This document shows positions 18,936 through 27,694 of a stretch of DNA of 49,475 bases, piece by piece (within the stretch, counting starts at the first letter, position 1; the number at the start of each line of letters is the position of its first letter). The stretch covers positions 1-49,475 of the forward strand of contig CADCLG010000032.1 of assembly GCA_902802305.1 (NCBI GenBank), given 5' to 3'. The stretch is from an uncultured Spirochaetaceae bacterium. Lineage in GTDB: Bacteria; Spirochaetota; Spirochaetia; Treponematales; Treponemataceae. The position numbers and the translations under genes were made by a program. The notes under the pieces were generated by a model. That model was given only the letters and a program-made list of their open reading frames with translations, was not told where the DNA came from and did no database searches.

Positions 18936-19910
18936 TTGAAAAACTGTAAATTATTGGTAATTATATCAACTCTTTTAATCTTTGGACAGACTCTTTTTGC
19001 CCAGAGAAATAATTCTGATTTTTCAAATGCAAGCATTTCTATAAAATATTATAATAGAACTATTTATTATCCAGGGGATTCGGTTGATAATCCAGTTAAT
19101 ATTCATGTTACAGTAAAAAATAATGGACCAGAAACTTTGCGTTTCAAGCTGGCCGACGACAGAATGTTCAGTATTGATTTTCATGTATATACGGTAAAAA
19201 ATAATCAGCTGCAGCTTACCAATCAGATTATTGAAAAAAGGACAACAAATCAGACAGTATATTTTAGAGAAATTGCGCTTGAACAGGGCGAGGAATATTC
19301 TTTTGTTGAAAATCTTAAAAATTATATTTCGATTACAGAACCATCGGTTTACTATGTTGAATTGTCTTTCTTCCCTGAACTTTATAAATCAAAGTATATT
19401 TCCCTTGAATCTAACAGACTTACATTGGAAGTCCGCCCTTCTCCATCTGCCGGTTCATCTTCTTTTATTCCTGTAAGTACCGAAAATATTCAGATTCTTA
19501 AACCTGAAGAGCTTGCACCGGATAAGGTTGTTGAACAGACAATCATAGCAAGACAGAAATCCTTATGGGATCAGTATTTCCTTTATATGGATGTAGAATC
19601 ATTATTAAAACGCAATTCAAATCTTAAAAGAAAATATATGACAGTTTCTGCTCAGGAACGTGAAAGAATGTTGGAAAACTATAAGGGCGATTTAATGCAG
19701 TCAAGAATTGAAAATGACATCATCGCTGTTCCTGAAAAGTTCCAGATTGAAAAAACAACTTATACTCCTACAGAAGGAAATGTTGTTGTTACTGAATGGT
19801 TCAAATATCCTAATTATCACGAAAAAAAGAGCTATACCTATAAAGTACGCCAGAAGGAAGGAATCTGGATTATTTATGATTACACAGTAGTTAATTTGGG
19901 GACCGAATAA
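18936..19910 (+). CDS. Exported protein of unknown function
   Basis: The N-terminus is a clear signal peptide (basic KNCK, hydrophobic core, cleavage region near LFAQ, about residue 22). The mature part begins with an Ig-like beta region typical of NEAT- or intracellular-proteinase-inhibitor-like folds (VTVKNNGPETLRFKL), then mixed segments ending in a beta-rich region with WFKYPNYHEKKSYTYKV. I recognise no catalytic motif. The TTG start at 18936 is supported by a strong AAGGAGA (18924-18930) 5 nt upstream. It shares a 53-bp divergent intergenic region with mfd. Likely periplasmic. Confidence 0.72.
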   Translation: MKNCKLLVIISTLLIFGQTLFAQRNNSDFSNASISIKYYNRTIYYPGDSVDNPVNIHVTVKNNGPETLRFKLADDRMFSIDFHVYTVKNNQLQLTNQIIEKRTTNQTVYFREIALEQGEEYSFVENLKNYISITEPSVYYVELSFFPELYKSKYISLESNRLTLEVRPSPSAGSSSFIPVSTENIQILKPEELAPDKVVEQTIIARQKSLWDQYFLYMDVESLLKRNSNLKRKYMTVSAQERERMLENYKGDLMQSRIENDIIAVPEKFQIEKTTYTPTEGNVVVTEWFKYPNYHEKKSYTYKVRQKEGIWIIYDYTVVNLGTE

Positions 19911-19940
19911 ACCGATAATGCCTATAATCAGGATTAAAAA

Positions 19941-20723
19941 ATGAAAGCATTGATAATAAATGAAGATAGTTTTGTTGCTGAAGAGCTCAATTTCATCTTA
20001 AAAGAAAAGAATATAGAAACAATTAATTATTCCTGGCTTTTAAAGGCTATGGACAATATTGAAGAGATTCAGCCGGATATCATAATTATAAATGCAAGTG
20101 AATATCCACGTCATTGGAAAATCCTTGCACAGTATATAAAAAGCGAAATTGTTGGAAAGAAGATTTTATTTTTTCTTTATACACCTTATGCTTTTTCAGA
20201 TATTGAATTGAAAAAAGCAGAAGCTCTTGCTGTTGATTGCATTTTTTCTTCTTTTGATTCATTCGAAACTGAAAAATTATTCAAAACAATCCATGAGTTT
20301 AGAGATGATTTTATAATCGATTCTAAAAAAGAGCATTCATTTTCCAGAGCTTTTTCAGATAATGGGTATTCAGACAATGGTTATTCAGAAGAAAATGAAG
20401 ATGAAATCTTTTCTGTAGACATGCTTTTGAATAACAATAAGGATAATGAAGTTCCTGCAAAAGGTTATTACATTCTTACAAATCCTCTTACAGGTCAGTT
20501 TGTTTCTGGAAAATATCTTGAATATGATGGTAAAAAAATTACCTGCCAGATAGATAATCCTGAAGATTTTGAAGGAATTGAAAAAAATACGAGCATAAAA
20601 TATGTAACCTACTCTAATCAATTTGAATGTAAATCTTTTTCTGCAACAGTAAATGATTATCTTGAATTTCCTAATGAAAAGTTTGTAATTTTGAATATCT
20701 GTAACATGTATGAAGAAGAATAA
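19941..20723 (+). CDS. Degenerate receiver-like protein with PilZ-like C-terminal region
   Basis: The N-terminal 115 residues follow the alternating beta-alpha pattern of a response-regulator receiver: MKALIINEDSFVAEEL, then PDIIIINAS at the phospho-acceptor position and KKILFFLYTPYAFSD. The usual phospho-acceptor Asp looks replaced (IIIINAS), so it is probably not phosphorylated. A low-complexity linker with repeated SDNGYS follows. The C-terminal 90 residues (GYYILTNPLTGQFVSGKYLEY onward) are beta-rich and PilZ-like but lack the RxxxR motif. Function unknown. It overlaps the next gene by 14 nt, so the two are translated together. Confidence 0.6.
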   Translation: MKALIINEDSFVAEELNFILKEKNIETINYSWLLKAMDNIEEIQPDIIIINASEYPRHWKILAQYIKSEIVGKKILFFLYTPYAFSDIELKKAEALAVDCIFSSFDSFETEKLFKTIHEFRDDFIIDSKKEHSFSRAFSDNGYSDNGYSEENEDEIFSVDMLLNNNKDNEVPAKGYYILTNPLTGQFVSGKYLEYDGKKITCQIDNPEDFEGIEKNTSIKYVTYSNQFECKSFSATVNDYLEFPNEKFVILNICNMYEEE

Positions 20724-21138
20724 AAAAATTGAAAAATACGAAAAAGCAAAGTTTTTCTGTGAAAGCTGTGGTGCTGAGGTTGCTCAAAACGCAAGAGTAT
20801 GTACCAATTGCGGAAAGTTTTTTTCTGCGGTACGCTGTCCTCATTGCGGAAGAGTCGGAACCACAGAGGAGTTCATACATGGCTGTCCTGAATGTGGATA
20901 TGCGGTTCCTCCTTCTCAGTCGATAATTGGTTCTGGTCTTGTTGGAGAAAGCGGTAAAAATCGAAAAAACAAAGGCAATAAAAAAGTAGGACAAAAGGAT
21001 TTCTTTTCCTTTGCTGATATTTTTCGTAGTAAAAAAAATAAGGCAGTTTCTGAATCAAAACTTCCACTTTGGATTTATCTGGTTTGTATTCTGGCTCTGG
21101 TTTTTATTGTTATTGCCTTGTACAGTTGTTTAAAATAA
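20710..21138 (+). CDS. Double zinc-ribbon protein with C-terminal membrane anchor
   Basis: 142 residues with two zinc-ribbon motifs: C17/C20 with C31/C34, and C43/C46 with C59/C62. A basic linker (about residues 75-115, many Lys/Asn) leads to one C-terminal membrane segment (about 118-138). It looks like a tail-anchored zinc-ribbon protein facing the cytoplasm, possibly a partner or regulator of the upstream receiver-like protein, since the genes overlap by 14 nt in different frames. Enzymatic function is not evident. Confidence 0.75.
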   Translation: MKKNKKIEKYEKAKFFCESCGAEVAQNARVCTNCGKFFSAVRCPHCGRVGTTEEFIHGCPECGYAVPPSQSIIGSGLVGESGKNRKNKGNKKVGQKDFFSFADIFRSKKNKAVSESKLPLWIYLVCILALVFIVIALYSCLK

Positions 21139-21176
21139 AAAGAAGCTTTCATCGCAAAGGATAAAAGCCGTATTTA

Positions 21177-21260
21177 TACCCGAAAGGAGACTTGAACTCC
21201 TACAGGATTGCTCCCACTAGGACCTGAACCTAGCGCGTCTACCAATTCCGCCATCCGGGC
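21177..21260 (-). tRNA. tRNA-Leu (anticodon CAG)
   Basis: Read on the minus strand from 21260: acceptor GCCCGGA, D-arm GGCGGAATTGGTAGACGC, anticodon stem-loop CTAGG-TTCAGGT-CCTAG with anticodon CAG, a long variable arm typical of class II tRNAs, T-arm AGGAG-TTCAAGT-CTCCT and acceptor TTCGGGT plus discriminator A at 21177. The first pair is G1-U72, and CCA is not encoded. The length is 84 nt. It reads in the same direction as the operon ending at 28900-21313. Confidence 0.95.
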
Positions 21261-21312
21261 TTGAATAAAGATATAATATCAAAAATCTGAACTTTGGTCA
21301 AATATTTATAGT

Positions 21313-22131
21313 TCATATTTGTAGACTAAAGTCAAAGGCTTTTCCCTTATAAGTAAACTCTAATTTTGTTGCAGAAAACTTTATGGAGTCTTTTATTTGT
21401 GTATTGTCTGTAGTTTTTACGCTTGTTTTATAGTGCGCATTGTAAAGATTATCCCCTATTATAGGGAATCCCAGCCAGGCCAGATGACAGCGTACCTGAT
21501 GCCTGTAGCCAGAATTGATTTTGCATTCCAGTGTAATACTAGACTTGTTATTTTGTATCTTTTTAATTTCTGTTGTATATTCAATCAATTTTCCAAGTTT
21601 TTTTAAGGCTGCTGCATTTGAATCTTTTGTTACAGGACGAACCTGGCTTCCTCCCTTTCCGTAATTTCTAAAAAAAGAACTTATGCTTATTGTTTTGCCC
21701 TTAATGATTGAAGTGTGAAGAGCCTGTAAATCTTTTGTCAGCGATGGAAATCCTTCTAATTCTTCTGGATTTTGTATAAAATCTTCACATTTTGCGCTGT
21801 AAGTTTTATAAAAATGTCCGGCTTTTTGTTCTTCAATTAAAAAATTATAAAAATCCTGGCTGGCCGCGATTAAAAGAAGACCCGAAGTTACATTGTCAAT
21901 TCTGTGGATAAGTCCGTGTTCTATAGGTTTGCGGTCTGGAGAAGAAGAAACTTCAAGGATTTTGGGATATAATTTTGCTGCGTATGAAAAAGCATTGTCT
22001 TCATCATCTGCTTTAAGGGGAGCTGAAGGAATCCCGGAAGCTTTATAAATTACTATAAATGGTTTGTCTGAGCTTGGTTCACTTATAATCTTTATTTTTT
22101 CTGTATTCATTTTAACTTTCCTGAAAAGCAA
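21313..22131 (-). CDS. RluA-family pseudouridine synthase
   Basis: Isomerises uridine to pseudouridine in rRNA or tRNA. The catalytic motif HRIDNVTSG contains the essential Asp (RxDxxTSG form). The C-terminus has the family SGYRHQVRCHLAWLGFPIIGDNLY segment. There is no N-terminal S4 domain, unlike the neighbour at 22139-23104, so it resembles RluA/TruC-type short forms. At 272 residues the length is normal. It begins 7 nt after the end of the upstream RluD-like gene and is the last gene of the operon. The specific target nucleotide cannot be read from the sequence. Confidence 0.88.
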   Translation of the reverse strand: MLFRKVKMNTEKIKIISEPSSDKPFIVIYKASGIPSAPLKADDEDNAFSYAAKLYPKILEVSSSPDRKPIEHGLIHRIDNVTSGLLLIAASQDFYNFLIEEQKAGHFYKTYSAKCEDFIQNPEELEGFPSLTKDLQALHTSIIKGKTISISSFFRNYGKGGSQVRPVTKDSNAAALKKLGKLIEYTTEIKKIQNNKSSITLECKINSGYRHQVRCHLAWLGFPIIGDNLYNAHYKTSVKTTDNTQIKDSIKFSATKLEFTYKGKAFDFSLQI

Positions 22132-22138
22132 ACATTTG

Positions 22139-23104
22139 CTAAAGAATTGTTTTTGGGTATTTTGCCTTGAGTTTTTTTTCTACTTCTAAAAAGCGTTTTG
22201 GGGTTTTTGTTCGGAATGTTGAATATTCTTTTTGTCCAGGGAGCCTGATTTTTAATTTTTGTGAATGAAGGCACAAGCTTGCTTCTGGAAAGTTTGAATC
22301 AGGCTTATTGTAAATGGAATCTCCTAAAATCGGGCAACCCAGATATTTCATGTGTACTCTAATTTGATGAGTTCTACCAGTTTTTATTCGGACGCGAATA
22401 AGAGAATAGTTTCCATAGCAGGAAATACAATGATAAAGTGTTCTTGCGTATTTACCCTGATCTGTATTTTCAACAGCTTTGAATCTGTGCCTGTTTTTGG
22501 GGTCTCGAATTATCTGTGTACGAATATCTCCATAAGGAGCTGGCGGACGGCCCGTGGTGATAAGAATATATTCTTTCTGGAGACTTTTATCCTTGAATTG
22601 CGCTTGAAGCCATTCTTCGCTGTCACGATTTTTAGCAGTGATTATTATGCCTGAAGTTTCCTTGTCCAGTCGATGAACAATTCCCGGTCTGCGTTCTGCT
22701 AAAATCTCGCTTTCGCTTCCTTCTTTTGATAATTGAATTGAAGCCCGTTGCCAGTGGTATAAAAGGGCGTTTACCAGAGTTCCGTCCCAGTTTCCGCAAG
22801 CTGGATGAGTTACCATGCCCTGCTTTTTATTAACGACTGTGACATTTTCGTCTTCATAAATTATATCAAGGGGAATGTTTTGTGGTTCTATGTCATCGGG
22901 AATATTTTCTTCCCATTGGATGTCAATCTGATCTCCAGCCTTAATTTTTTGTGAAAGCTTTGATTTTTTACCGTTAATTAAGATTTCTGTCACACCACTT
23001 TTTAGTTTGGAGCGGTTCATGCCGTTTGGCAGAGATGCAATGTATTTGTCAAGGCGCTCCCCTTTTTCGTAATCCTGGGGAACTTTTGCACTGAAAAAAG
23101 GCAT
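22139..23104 (-). CDS. RluD-like pseudouridine synthase with S4 domain
   Basis: A 321-residue enzyme. An N-terminal S4 RNA-binding domain (ERLDKYIASLP..., MNRSKLKSGV...LINGKK) is followed by the RluA catalytic domain with HRLDKETSG carrying the catalytic Asp, and the KTGRTHQIRVHMKYLGCPILGD motif. It is probably a large-subunit rRNA pseudouridine synthase of the RluC/RluD group. Its start lies 3 nt after the end of the upstream exported-protein gene. Two paralogous synthases in tandem suggest different targets. Confidence 0.92.
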   Translation of the reverse strand: MPFFSAKVPQDYEKGERLDKYIASLPNGMNRSKLKSGVTEILINGKKSKLSQKIKAGDQIDIQWEENIPDDIEPQNIPLDIIYEDENVTVVNKKQGMVTHPACGNWDGTLVNALLYHWQRASIQLSKEGSESEILAERRPGIVHRLDKETSGIIITAKNRDSEEWLQAQFKDKSLQKEYILITTGRPPAPYGDIRTQIIRDPKNRHRFKAVENTDQGKYARTLYHCISCYGNYSLIRVRIKTGRTHQIRVHMKYLGCPILGDSIYNKPDSNFPEASLCLHSQKLKIRLPGQKEYSTFRTKTPKRFLEVEKKLKAKYPKTIL

Positions 23105-23107
23105 ATT

Positions 23108-23692
23108 TTACTCTTGATTATCCAAAAATATAACTTCAGAATCATTTTCTTCTGTGATTTTAGGTGGCTTTGTAATCTTTGTCGCTTCAGGATCTTCTTC
23201 TATAGGCGTTATATTTATTGTATTTTGGTTACTTTGAAGTTTTATTTTATTTCTGCGGATTATATTGAAAATTAAATCATTTAATCCGATTCCAATGCAG
23301 ATTCCTACAGATGTGATTATGATTGCTTTCATTTCATCGGTATTGTATTCTCCGCTGTTTTTAAAAGGATTTGGAAAAGCGTAGCTGCTGTTGCCCTTGA
23401 TTAAGCGGTTGTCGACAAATTGAAAGATTGAATAACCTAAAGTAACGTCCAGAGTGATGAATGGTAAGGCACCAAGGGTAATTATTTCAAAGCGGCGGAA
23501 ATCAAGAATGCCCTGAGGAATTGAATTTTCTGTGGAATTATTTGTTTTTCCATTATTTGTTGTATTATTTTGTGCACAGAGAGGTGTAATCAAACTTAAA
23601 AATAATAAGGAAATAATTATCGTTTTTGCTGTATGATTGAGTTTATGAAAATGTTTGAAATTGAATCTAAAAATTAAGTCAATCACTTTCAT
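23108..23692 (-). CDS. Small exported or membrane protein of unknown function
   Basis: I placed the start at 23692 (MKVIDL), not at 23797, because AGAGAGGAA lies about 9 nt upstream and the longer form would overlap yggS by over 100 nt. The N-terminus has a signal-like hydrophobic segment ending LITPLCAQ (about residue 40), then an Asn/Thr-rich low-complexity stretch. Two possible membrane segments (LGALPFITLDVTLGYSIF and AIIITSVGICIGIGLNDLIF) and a charged tail with TPIEEDPEAT follow. No family is recognised. It lies between yggS (start 1 nt after its end) and the RluD-like gene. Confidence 0.65.
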   Translation of the reverse strand: MKVIDLIFRFNFKHFHKLNHTAKTIIISLLFLSLITPLCAQNNTTNNGKTNNSTENSIPQGILDFRRFEIITLGALPFITLDVTLGYSIFQFVDNRLIKGNSSYAFPNPFKNSGEYNTDEMKAIIITSVGICIGIGLNDLIFNIIRRNKIKLQSNQNTINITPIEEDPEATKITKPPKITEENDSEVIFLDNQE

Positions 23693-23693
23693 T

Positions 23694-24407
23694 CTAATAA
23701 TTCCTCTCTCCAAAAATTGCCGTTCCAATTCTAACAATGGTTGAACCTTCTTGGATTGCAATTTCAAAATCATTGGACATTCCCATTGAAAGTTCATTTA
23801 ATTCTAAGGTGGTATAATTTTTTTTACATTTTTCCTGTAAATTGCGTAAAGTTTCAAAGGATTTGTGTATAAGCTTTTCATCAGAAGTAAAAGGAGCCAT
23901 TGTCATAAAGCCTTTTGCATTGATATGTGGATATTTATTCTCTGCAAGTAAATCAAGTGCTGAATAAAGCTCTTCTTCTGTATAAAATCCGCTCTTGCTT
24001 TCTTCTCCTGTGTGGACTTCCAGCAGAATATTTATTTTTTTATCTTGAAGTGTACATTGTTTTTCAATAAGGTCCAGTAAAGGGAGCCTATCAACAGATT
24101 CAATACAATCTGCGATTTTTACAGCATTTTTTACCTTGTTTGATTGCAGTTGTCCAATTAAGTGGAGACTTATGTCAGAATGATTCTGGTAGATTTCGGA
24201 AAATTTTTTATCTGCTTCTTGAACTCGGTTCTCGCCAAAAAGTTTTTGTCCTGCCTTTATTGCTTCAATGACACTTTCTGCGGGATGAAACTTGCTGACT
24301 GCCAGTAATTTGATTTTATCATCTTTTCGGCCTGCTTTAATCATGGCTTTTTCTATTTTTGAGTTAATGATTTCAAGATTTTTTTTGATATTTTGATTGT
24401 CCTGCAA
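23694..24407 (-). CDS. PLP homeostasis protein (YggS/PLPBP family)
   Basis: Pyridoxal-phosphate-binding TIM-barrel protein that buffers PLP and affects amino-acid metabolism. The PLP lysine is K39 in [11 protein letters not shown]. The conserved [10 protein letters not shown] and the C-terminal [29 protein letters not shown] motifs are present. At 237 residues the length is normal. It begins 3 nt after the rsmA stop and its stop is 1 nt from the next start, so it is within the operon. Confidence 0.95.
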   Translation of the reverse strand: MQDNQNIKKNLEIINSKIEKAMIKAGRKDDKIKLLAVSKFHPAESVIEAIKAGQKLFGENRVQEADKKFSEIYQNHSDISLHLIGQLQSNKVKNAVKIADCIESVDRLPLLDLIEKQCTLQDKKINILLEVHTGEESKSGFYTEEELYSALDLLAENKYPHINAKGFMTMAPFTSDEKLIHKSFETLRNLQEKCKKNYTTLELNELSMGMSNDFEIAIQEGSTIVRIGTAIFGERNY

Positions 24408-24410
24408 TTT

Positions 24411-25286
24411 TCAACCTCTTGTAGCTTCTCTTAAAGACTGAATTGTGTCTGATAAATGTAACATCTGTTCAATTGTCAGCACTTCTGCGCGTTTCATCGG
24501 ATCTATACCGGCTGTGTTTAAAACTGCAAGAGTTAATTCATTATTATTCAAAAATCCTGAAAGGTTATTTCTAACAGTTTTTCTTCTTGATGAAAATAAA
24601 GCCCTCTGCATTTTTATAAAGGATTGAGGATTCTTGCAATTTGGAAAAGCTTCTTTTTTGGTAAATAAAACTGCTCTTGAATCTACATTAGGTTTTGGCC
24701 AGAAATTTGAGCCTGATAAATCGAATAAAGGTTTAATATCATAAGCCCACTGACATAAAACAGAGAAAGAAGAATAATCGGCACTTCCCGGTTTTGCGGT
24801 CATTCTCAAAGCAACTTCTTTTTGAACTGTGAAAACACATTTTTCAAATCGGATGTTTTGCTCGATTGTATCTGCAATTAAGGTTGCCGCAATATTATAT
24901 GGCAGATTTCCAAAAAAACGTTCTGGAACAGCTGATTCTTTTGCCTGGATTTTCCAGTTTTTAACAGCATCGCCTTCAATCAGAGTAAAGTTTTTAGCCT
25001 GAATATAGTCGGAAAAATATTCTTTTAAAAGCTGAATAAATCCCTTATCAATTTCAAAGGCTGTAACATTACACTTTTTTTCCAGCAGCTCGCTTGTCAT
25101 TGATCCAAGTCCTGGACCGATTTCCCAGACTGATGTATTTTCTTTAACATCAAGAGCCTGTATTATTTTTGAGCGTGCATCCGGATTGATTAAAAAATTT
25201 TGTCCGAATTTTTTTTGCATTGAAAAGCCCTTGGATTCCAGTACTTTTTTTAACTCTACCGGAGAATTATAATCAGGATGCTTCAA
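24411..25286 (-). CDS. rsmA: 16S rRNA dimethyladenosine transferase RsmA (KsgA)
   Basis: Dimethylates two adjacent adenines near the 3' end of 16S rRNA during 30S assembly. The N-terminal KKFGQNFLIN, the SAM-binding IGPGLGSMT at 56-64, the acidic ribose motif AFEID, and the catalytic NLPYN motif are all present. At 291 residues the length is normal. AGGAAAA-type purine sequence precedes the ATG. It lies 20 nt after comEC. Confidence 0.96.
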   Translation of the reverse strand: MKHPDYNSPVELKKVLESKGFSMQKKFGQNFLINPDARSKIIQALDVKENTSVWEIGPGLGSMTSELLEKKCNVTAFEIDKGFIQLLKEYFSDYIQAKNFTLIEGDAVKNWKIQAKESAVPERFFGNLPYNIAATLIADTIEQNIRFEKCVFTVQKEVALRMTAKPGSADYSSFSVLCQWAYDIKPLFDLSGSNFWPKPNVDSRAVLFTKKEAFPNCKNPQSFIKMQRALFSSRRKTVRNNLSGFLNNNELTLAVLNTAGIDPMKRAEVLTIEQMLHLSDTIQSLREATRG

Positions 25287-25306
25287 AATATTTTCCTTAA
25301 AAAAAA

Positions 25307-26560
25307 TTAAATTGAAATTATCGGGAATTTTGAAAAAAATGAAACCAATAATTTTATAATAGTATACAGAAAATTTACAAAAATTCCACTAGGTTTTACT
25401 AAAAAGGGAAAAATCATACATATAATTATTAAAGCAAGTCCTGAGTAAATAAAAATACTTATAAATGGTGTAACGCTTGTTGTTGCAATTATACCAATAG
25501 GTGCAAAAGTTCCAAATGTCTTTAGAGAATAAGGTGCTGTAAAGATTTGTGCAGAAGTTGAAGCTGATAATGATGCACTTAAATAGCCGGGTAAAAATCT
25601 GATAAGATATTTTCTGAAAAATTTATTAAAGCATAGGATTCCTGCCAAAGCTCCATAAGATAAAATAAAACCTGTATTATTATAGCTTTCCGGACTTATA
25701 ATCAATTGTATTAAAAAACTGAACGCCAAAATCATAAGCATGTCAGGCTCTTTTACGTTTGCAATTGCTGCAAAAAGCATAAGCATACTGCATATAAAGG
25801 CTCTTAATAAAGAAGGTGAAAAACCGGCAAACCAGACAAAAATAATCAGTGCAATAATTCTGATTATAAAAGTCAGCTTTTTTCTTCCGATTTTTTTTCC
25901 TGCAAACATGGCTATTCCAGAAAACATAGATAAATGCATTCCTGATAAAGCGAGAATATGTGATAAGCCTGCTTTTTTAAAAGCTTCAGCAAGATTATTT
26001 TCTGTATATTCTTTTGCACCTGAAAGAAGAGCCAAAAGTAAGCCACCTGCACTTCCCCAGGCATACATCAATCTTTTGAACTGCAAGCGTGCAAGAGCCC
26101 GATAATAATCCAATTTTTCAAAAAAAGAATTTCCGAAATAGTTTTTTTCACAGGAGGAAACAATAAAATAATTACCATATATTTTACCTTTTATACTGTA
26201 ATATCCACCAGCCTCCCACAAAAATGAACCTTTCGATTTTGACGGCGTATACATTTTTCCCGGATAAAAGGCTTCAACCATTTCTTTTGGAATTAGTAGT
26301 GTAATATTTCCCCAGGCTGTTGAGCTGTAAGCTTTCTCATTTTTTACTTTTTGTGCCCGAAAGTTTGCAGAATAATTCTTATTATTTGAGGTTTTTAATG
26401 GAGATGATAAAAGTTGTCCTTCCAGAAAAGTTATGCTCGAATTATCAAGAAGGGAAAAAAATGACTTTCTGTTTCTTACCTTTACAAGTCCTGAGTAAAT
26501 ACAAACTATGCAGATAAAAGCCGCAATAAAAATTGAATTGTTTGAATATTTCCTTACCAT
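25307..26560 (-). CDS. ComEC/Rec2-type DNA-uptake channel, short form without the MBL domain
   Basis: Membrane protein with the ComEC competence domain: LAEAFKKAGLSHILALSGMHLSMF is the family signature and is followed by roughly seven membrane segments including FAGFSPSLLRAFICSMLML. At 417 residues it ends after the membrane domain. The C-terminal metallo-beta-lactamase nuclease domain of full-length ComEC (about 700-800 residues) is absent, and no such domain lies nearby in this operon. The N-terminal region (residues 40-150) is OB-like. It overlaps the HEAT-like gene by 7 nt. It may still act as a DNA channel. Confidence 0.85.
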   Translation of the reverse strand: MVRKYSNNSIFIAAFICIVCIYSGLVKVRNRKSFFSLLDNSSITFLEGQLLSSPLKTSNNKNYSANFRAQKVKNEKAYSSTAWGNITLLIPKEMVEAFYPGKMYTPSKSKGSFLWEAGGYYSIKGKIYGNYFIVSSCEKNYFGNSFFEKLDYYRALARLQFKRLMYAWGSAGGLLLALLSGAKEYTENNLAEAFKKAGLSHILALSGMHLSMFSGIAMFAGKKIGRKKLTFIIRIIALIIFVWFAGFSPSLLRAFICSMLMLFAAIANVKEPDMLMILAFSFLIQLIISPESYNNTGFILSYGALAGILCFNKFFRKYLIRFLPGYLSASLSASTSAQIFTAPYSLKTFGTFAPIGIIATTSVTPFISIFIYSGLALIIICMIFPFLVKPSGIFVNFLYTIIKLLVSFFSKFPIISI

Positions 26561-27678
26561 CGCAGTCCTGCCAGTGCTTTTCGGGCCGCTGACAGAACAG
26601 ATTCAGAATAATCCAAATAAGTAACTGATAGCAATGTATCAAATGCAGACTTATCACCGATAGCACCAAGAGTGTTAATTACAGATAGGGCAACATTTTG
26701 AGAAACCTCAATATTGTTTTCTACCTGTGAATTCAATTCTCCAAGATACTTAATCAATGGTGATACAGAATCAATCGGTGCAATATTCATTAATGATGAA
26801 ATAACCTGAACAAAATGCTCTTCTTTCATCAGTTTTTCCTTGAATTCTTTTTTTGCAAGTTCAAAGAAAGCAAGAACTGTTTTAGAAGCCCTAGTCCATT
26901 TATTGTCATTAAGAATCTGCAGGGCATAAATCTGCAAATTTACCAATTCATTTTTATCAGAAGAATTGTCTATCATTAATATAGTTTCATTTAAAACATT
27001 TTCTGCAACTTCTGACAAAAAATTTTGAGAAATTTGTGAATTTTTTTGAATTAATGCTAAAATTTTATTTATTTTGCTGATATCCTTGCTTCTTACAATC
27101 TGAAGTACTTCATTTCGTGAATTAGGAATCAGTTTGATTATTGAATTTTCAAGTTCGCCCGTGTAGTTTGCAAAACGTCTGTCATAAAGTGAATTGTATA
27201 AAATTGTGAATGAAATATTGTTGCCAATTTCACCGACAGCAGAAATTACCGTATTCAAAATACTTGAATCTGCATTCTGGGGCTGAACTTCAATCAGATA
27301 ATTATTGAGAATTGCCAGAAAAGAAGCAGTCGGCAGATATTTGTCCAGACTTACAATTTTAGAAATAACTGCAATTTGAACGTTATTGCTTTCGCTGTAA
27401 GCATTGAAAACTTTAATAAGATTATTTATAAGGTTTTCTTTTTCATTTGAATTCAGAGGAAGAATATAATCAGGGGTGATTGAAAGCACTGTCGCAACCG
27501 CAAGTGCAGCCAAATCCCGGTCATTTTCCAGATATTCCTTATTTTTCAGAATAAAAGACATTGCTTCTTCTGTAAGCCACTTTCCATCCTGCCCACTGCC
27601 TTCCCTTACAGCGGCTGTTTTTTCTGTAATATTCCCCTTTAAAAACTGTACCTTCAAATCCTGAGAAAAAGAATTCAT
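26554..27678 (-). CDS. HEAT-like repeat protein
   Basis: Soluble helical protein built from about eight repeating helix pairs, with HEAT/armadillo character. Examples are NVALSVINTLGAIGDKSAFD and NTVISAVGEIGNNISFT, the consensus A-[LI]-x-x-L-G-x-x-G-[DN] of HEAT repeats. There is no signal peptide, so it is probably a cytoplasmic adaptor. I set the start at 27678 because GAGGA lies 6 nt upstream of it, whereas the ATG at 27684 overlaps that site. Its position between the PilZ protein and comEC suggests a shared transcript but not a function. Confidence 0.72.
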   Translation of the reverse strand: MNSFSQDLKVQFLKGNITEKTAAVREGSGQDGKWLTEEAMSFILKNKEYLENDRDLAALAVATVLSITPDYILPLNSNEKENLINNLIKVFNAYSESNNVQIAVISKIVSLDKYLPTASFLAILNNYLIEVQPQNADSSILNTVISAVGEIGNNISFTILYNSLYDRRFANYTGELENSIIKLIPNSRNEVLQIVRSKDISKINKILALIQKNSQISQNFLSEVAENVLNETILMIDNSSDKNELVNLQIYALQILNDNKWTRASKTVLAFFELAKKEFKEKLMKEEHFVQVISSLMNIAPIDSVSPLIKYLGELNSQVENNIEVSQNVALSVINTLGAIGDKSAFDTLLSVTYLDYSESVLSAARKALAGLRW

Positions 27679-27694
27679 CAGCATTCCTCAAGCA

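Noticed and set aside
23693..23797. Longer start of the exported protein at 23797
   Set aside because: It would overlap yggS by over 100 nt; the start at 23692 has its own ribosome-binding site and gives a signal-like N-terminus.
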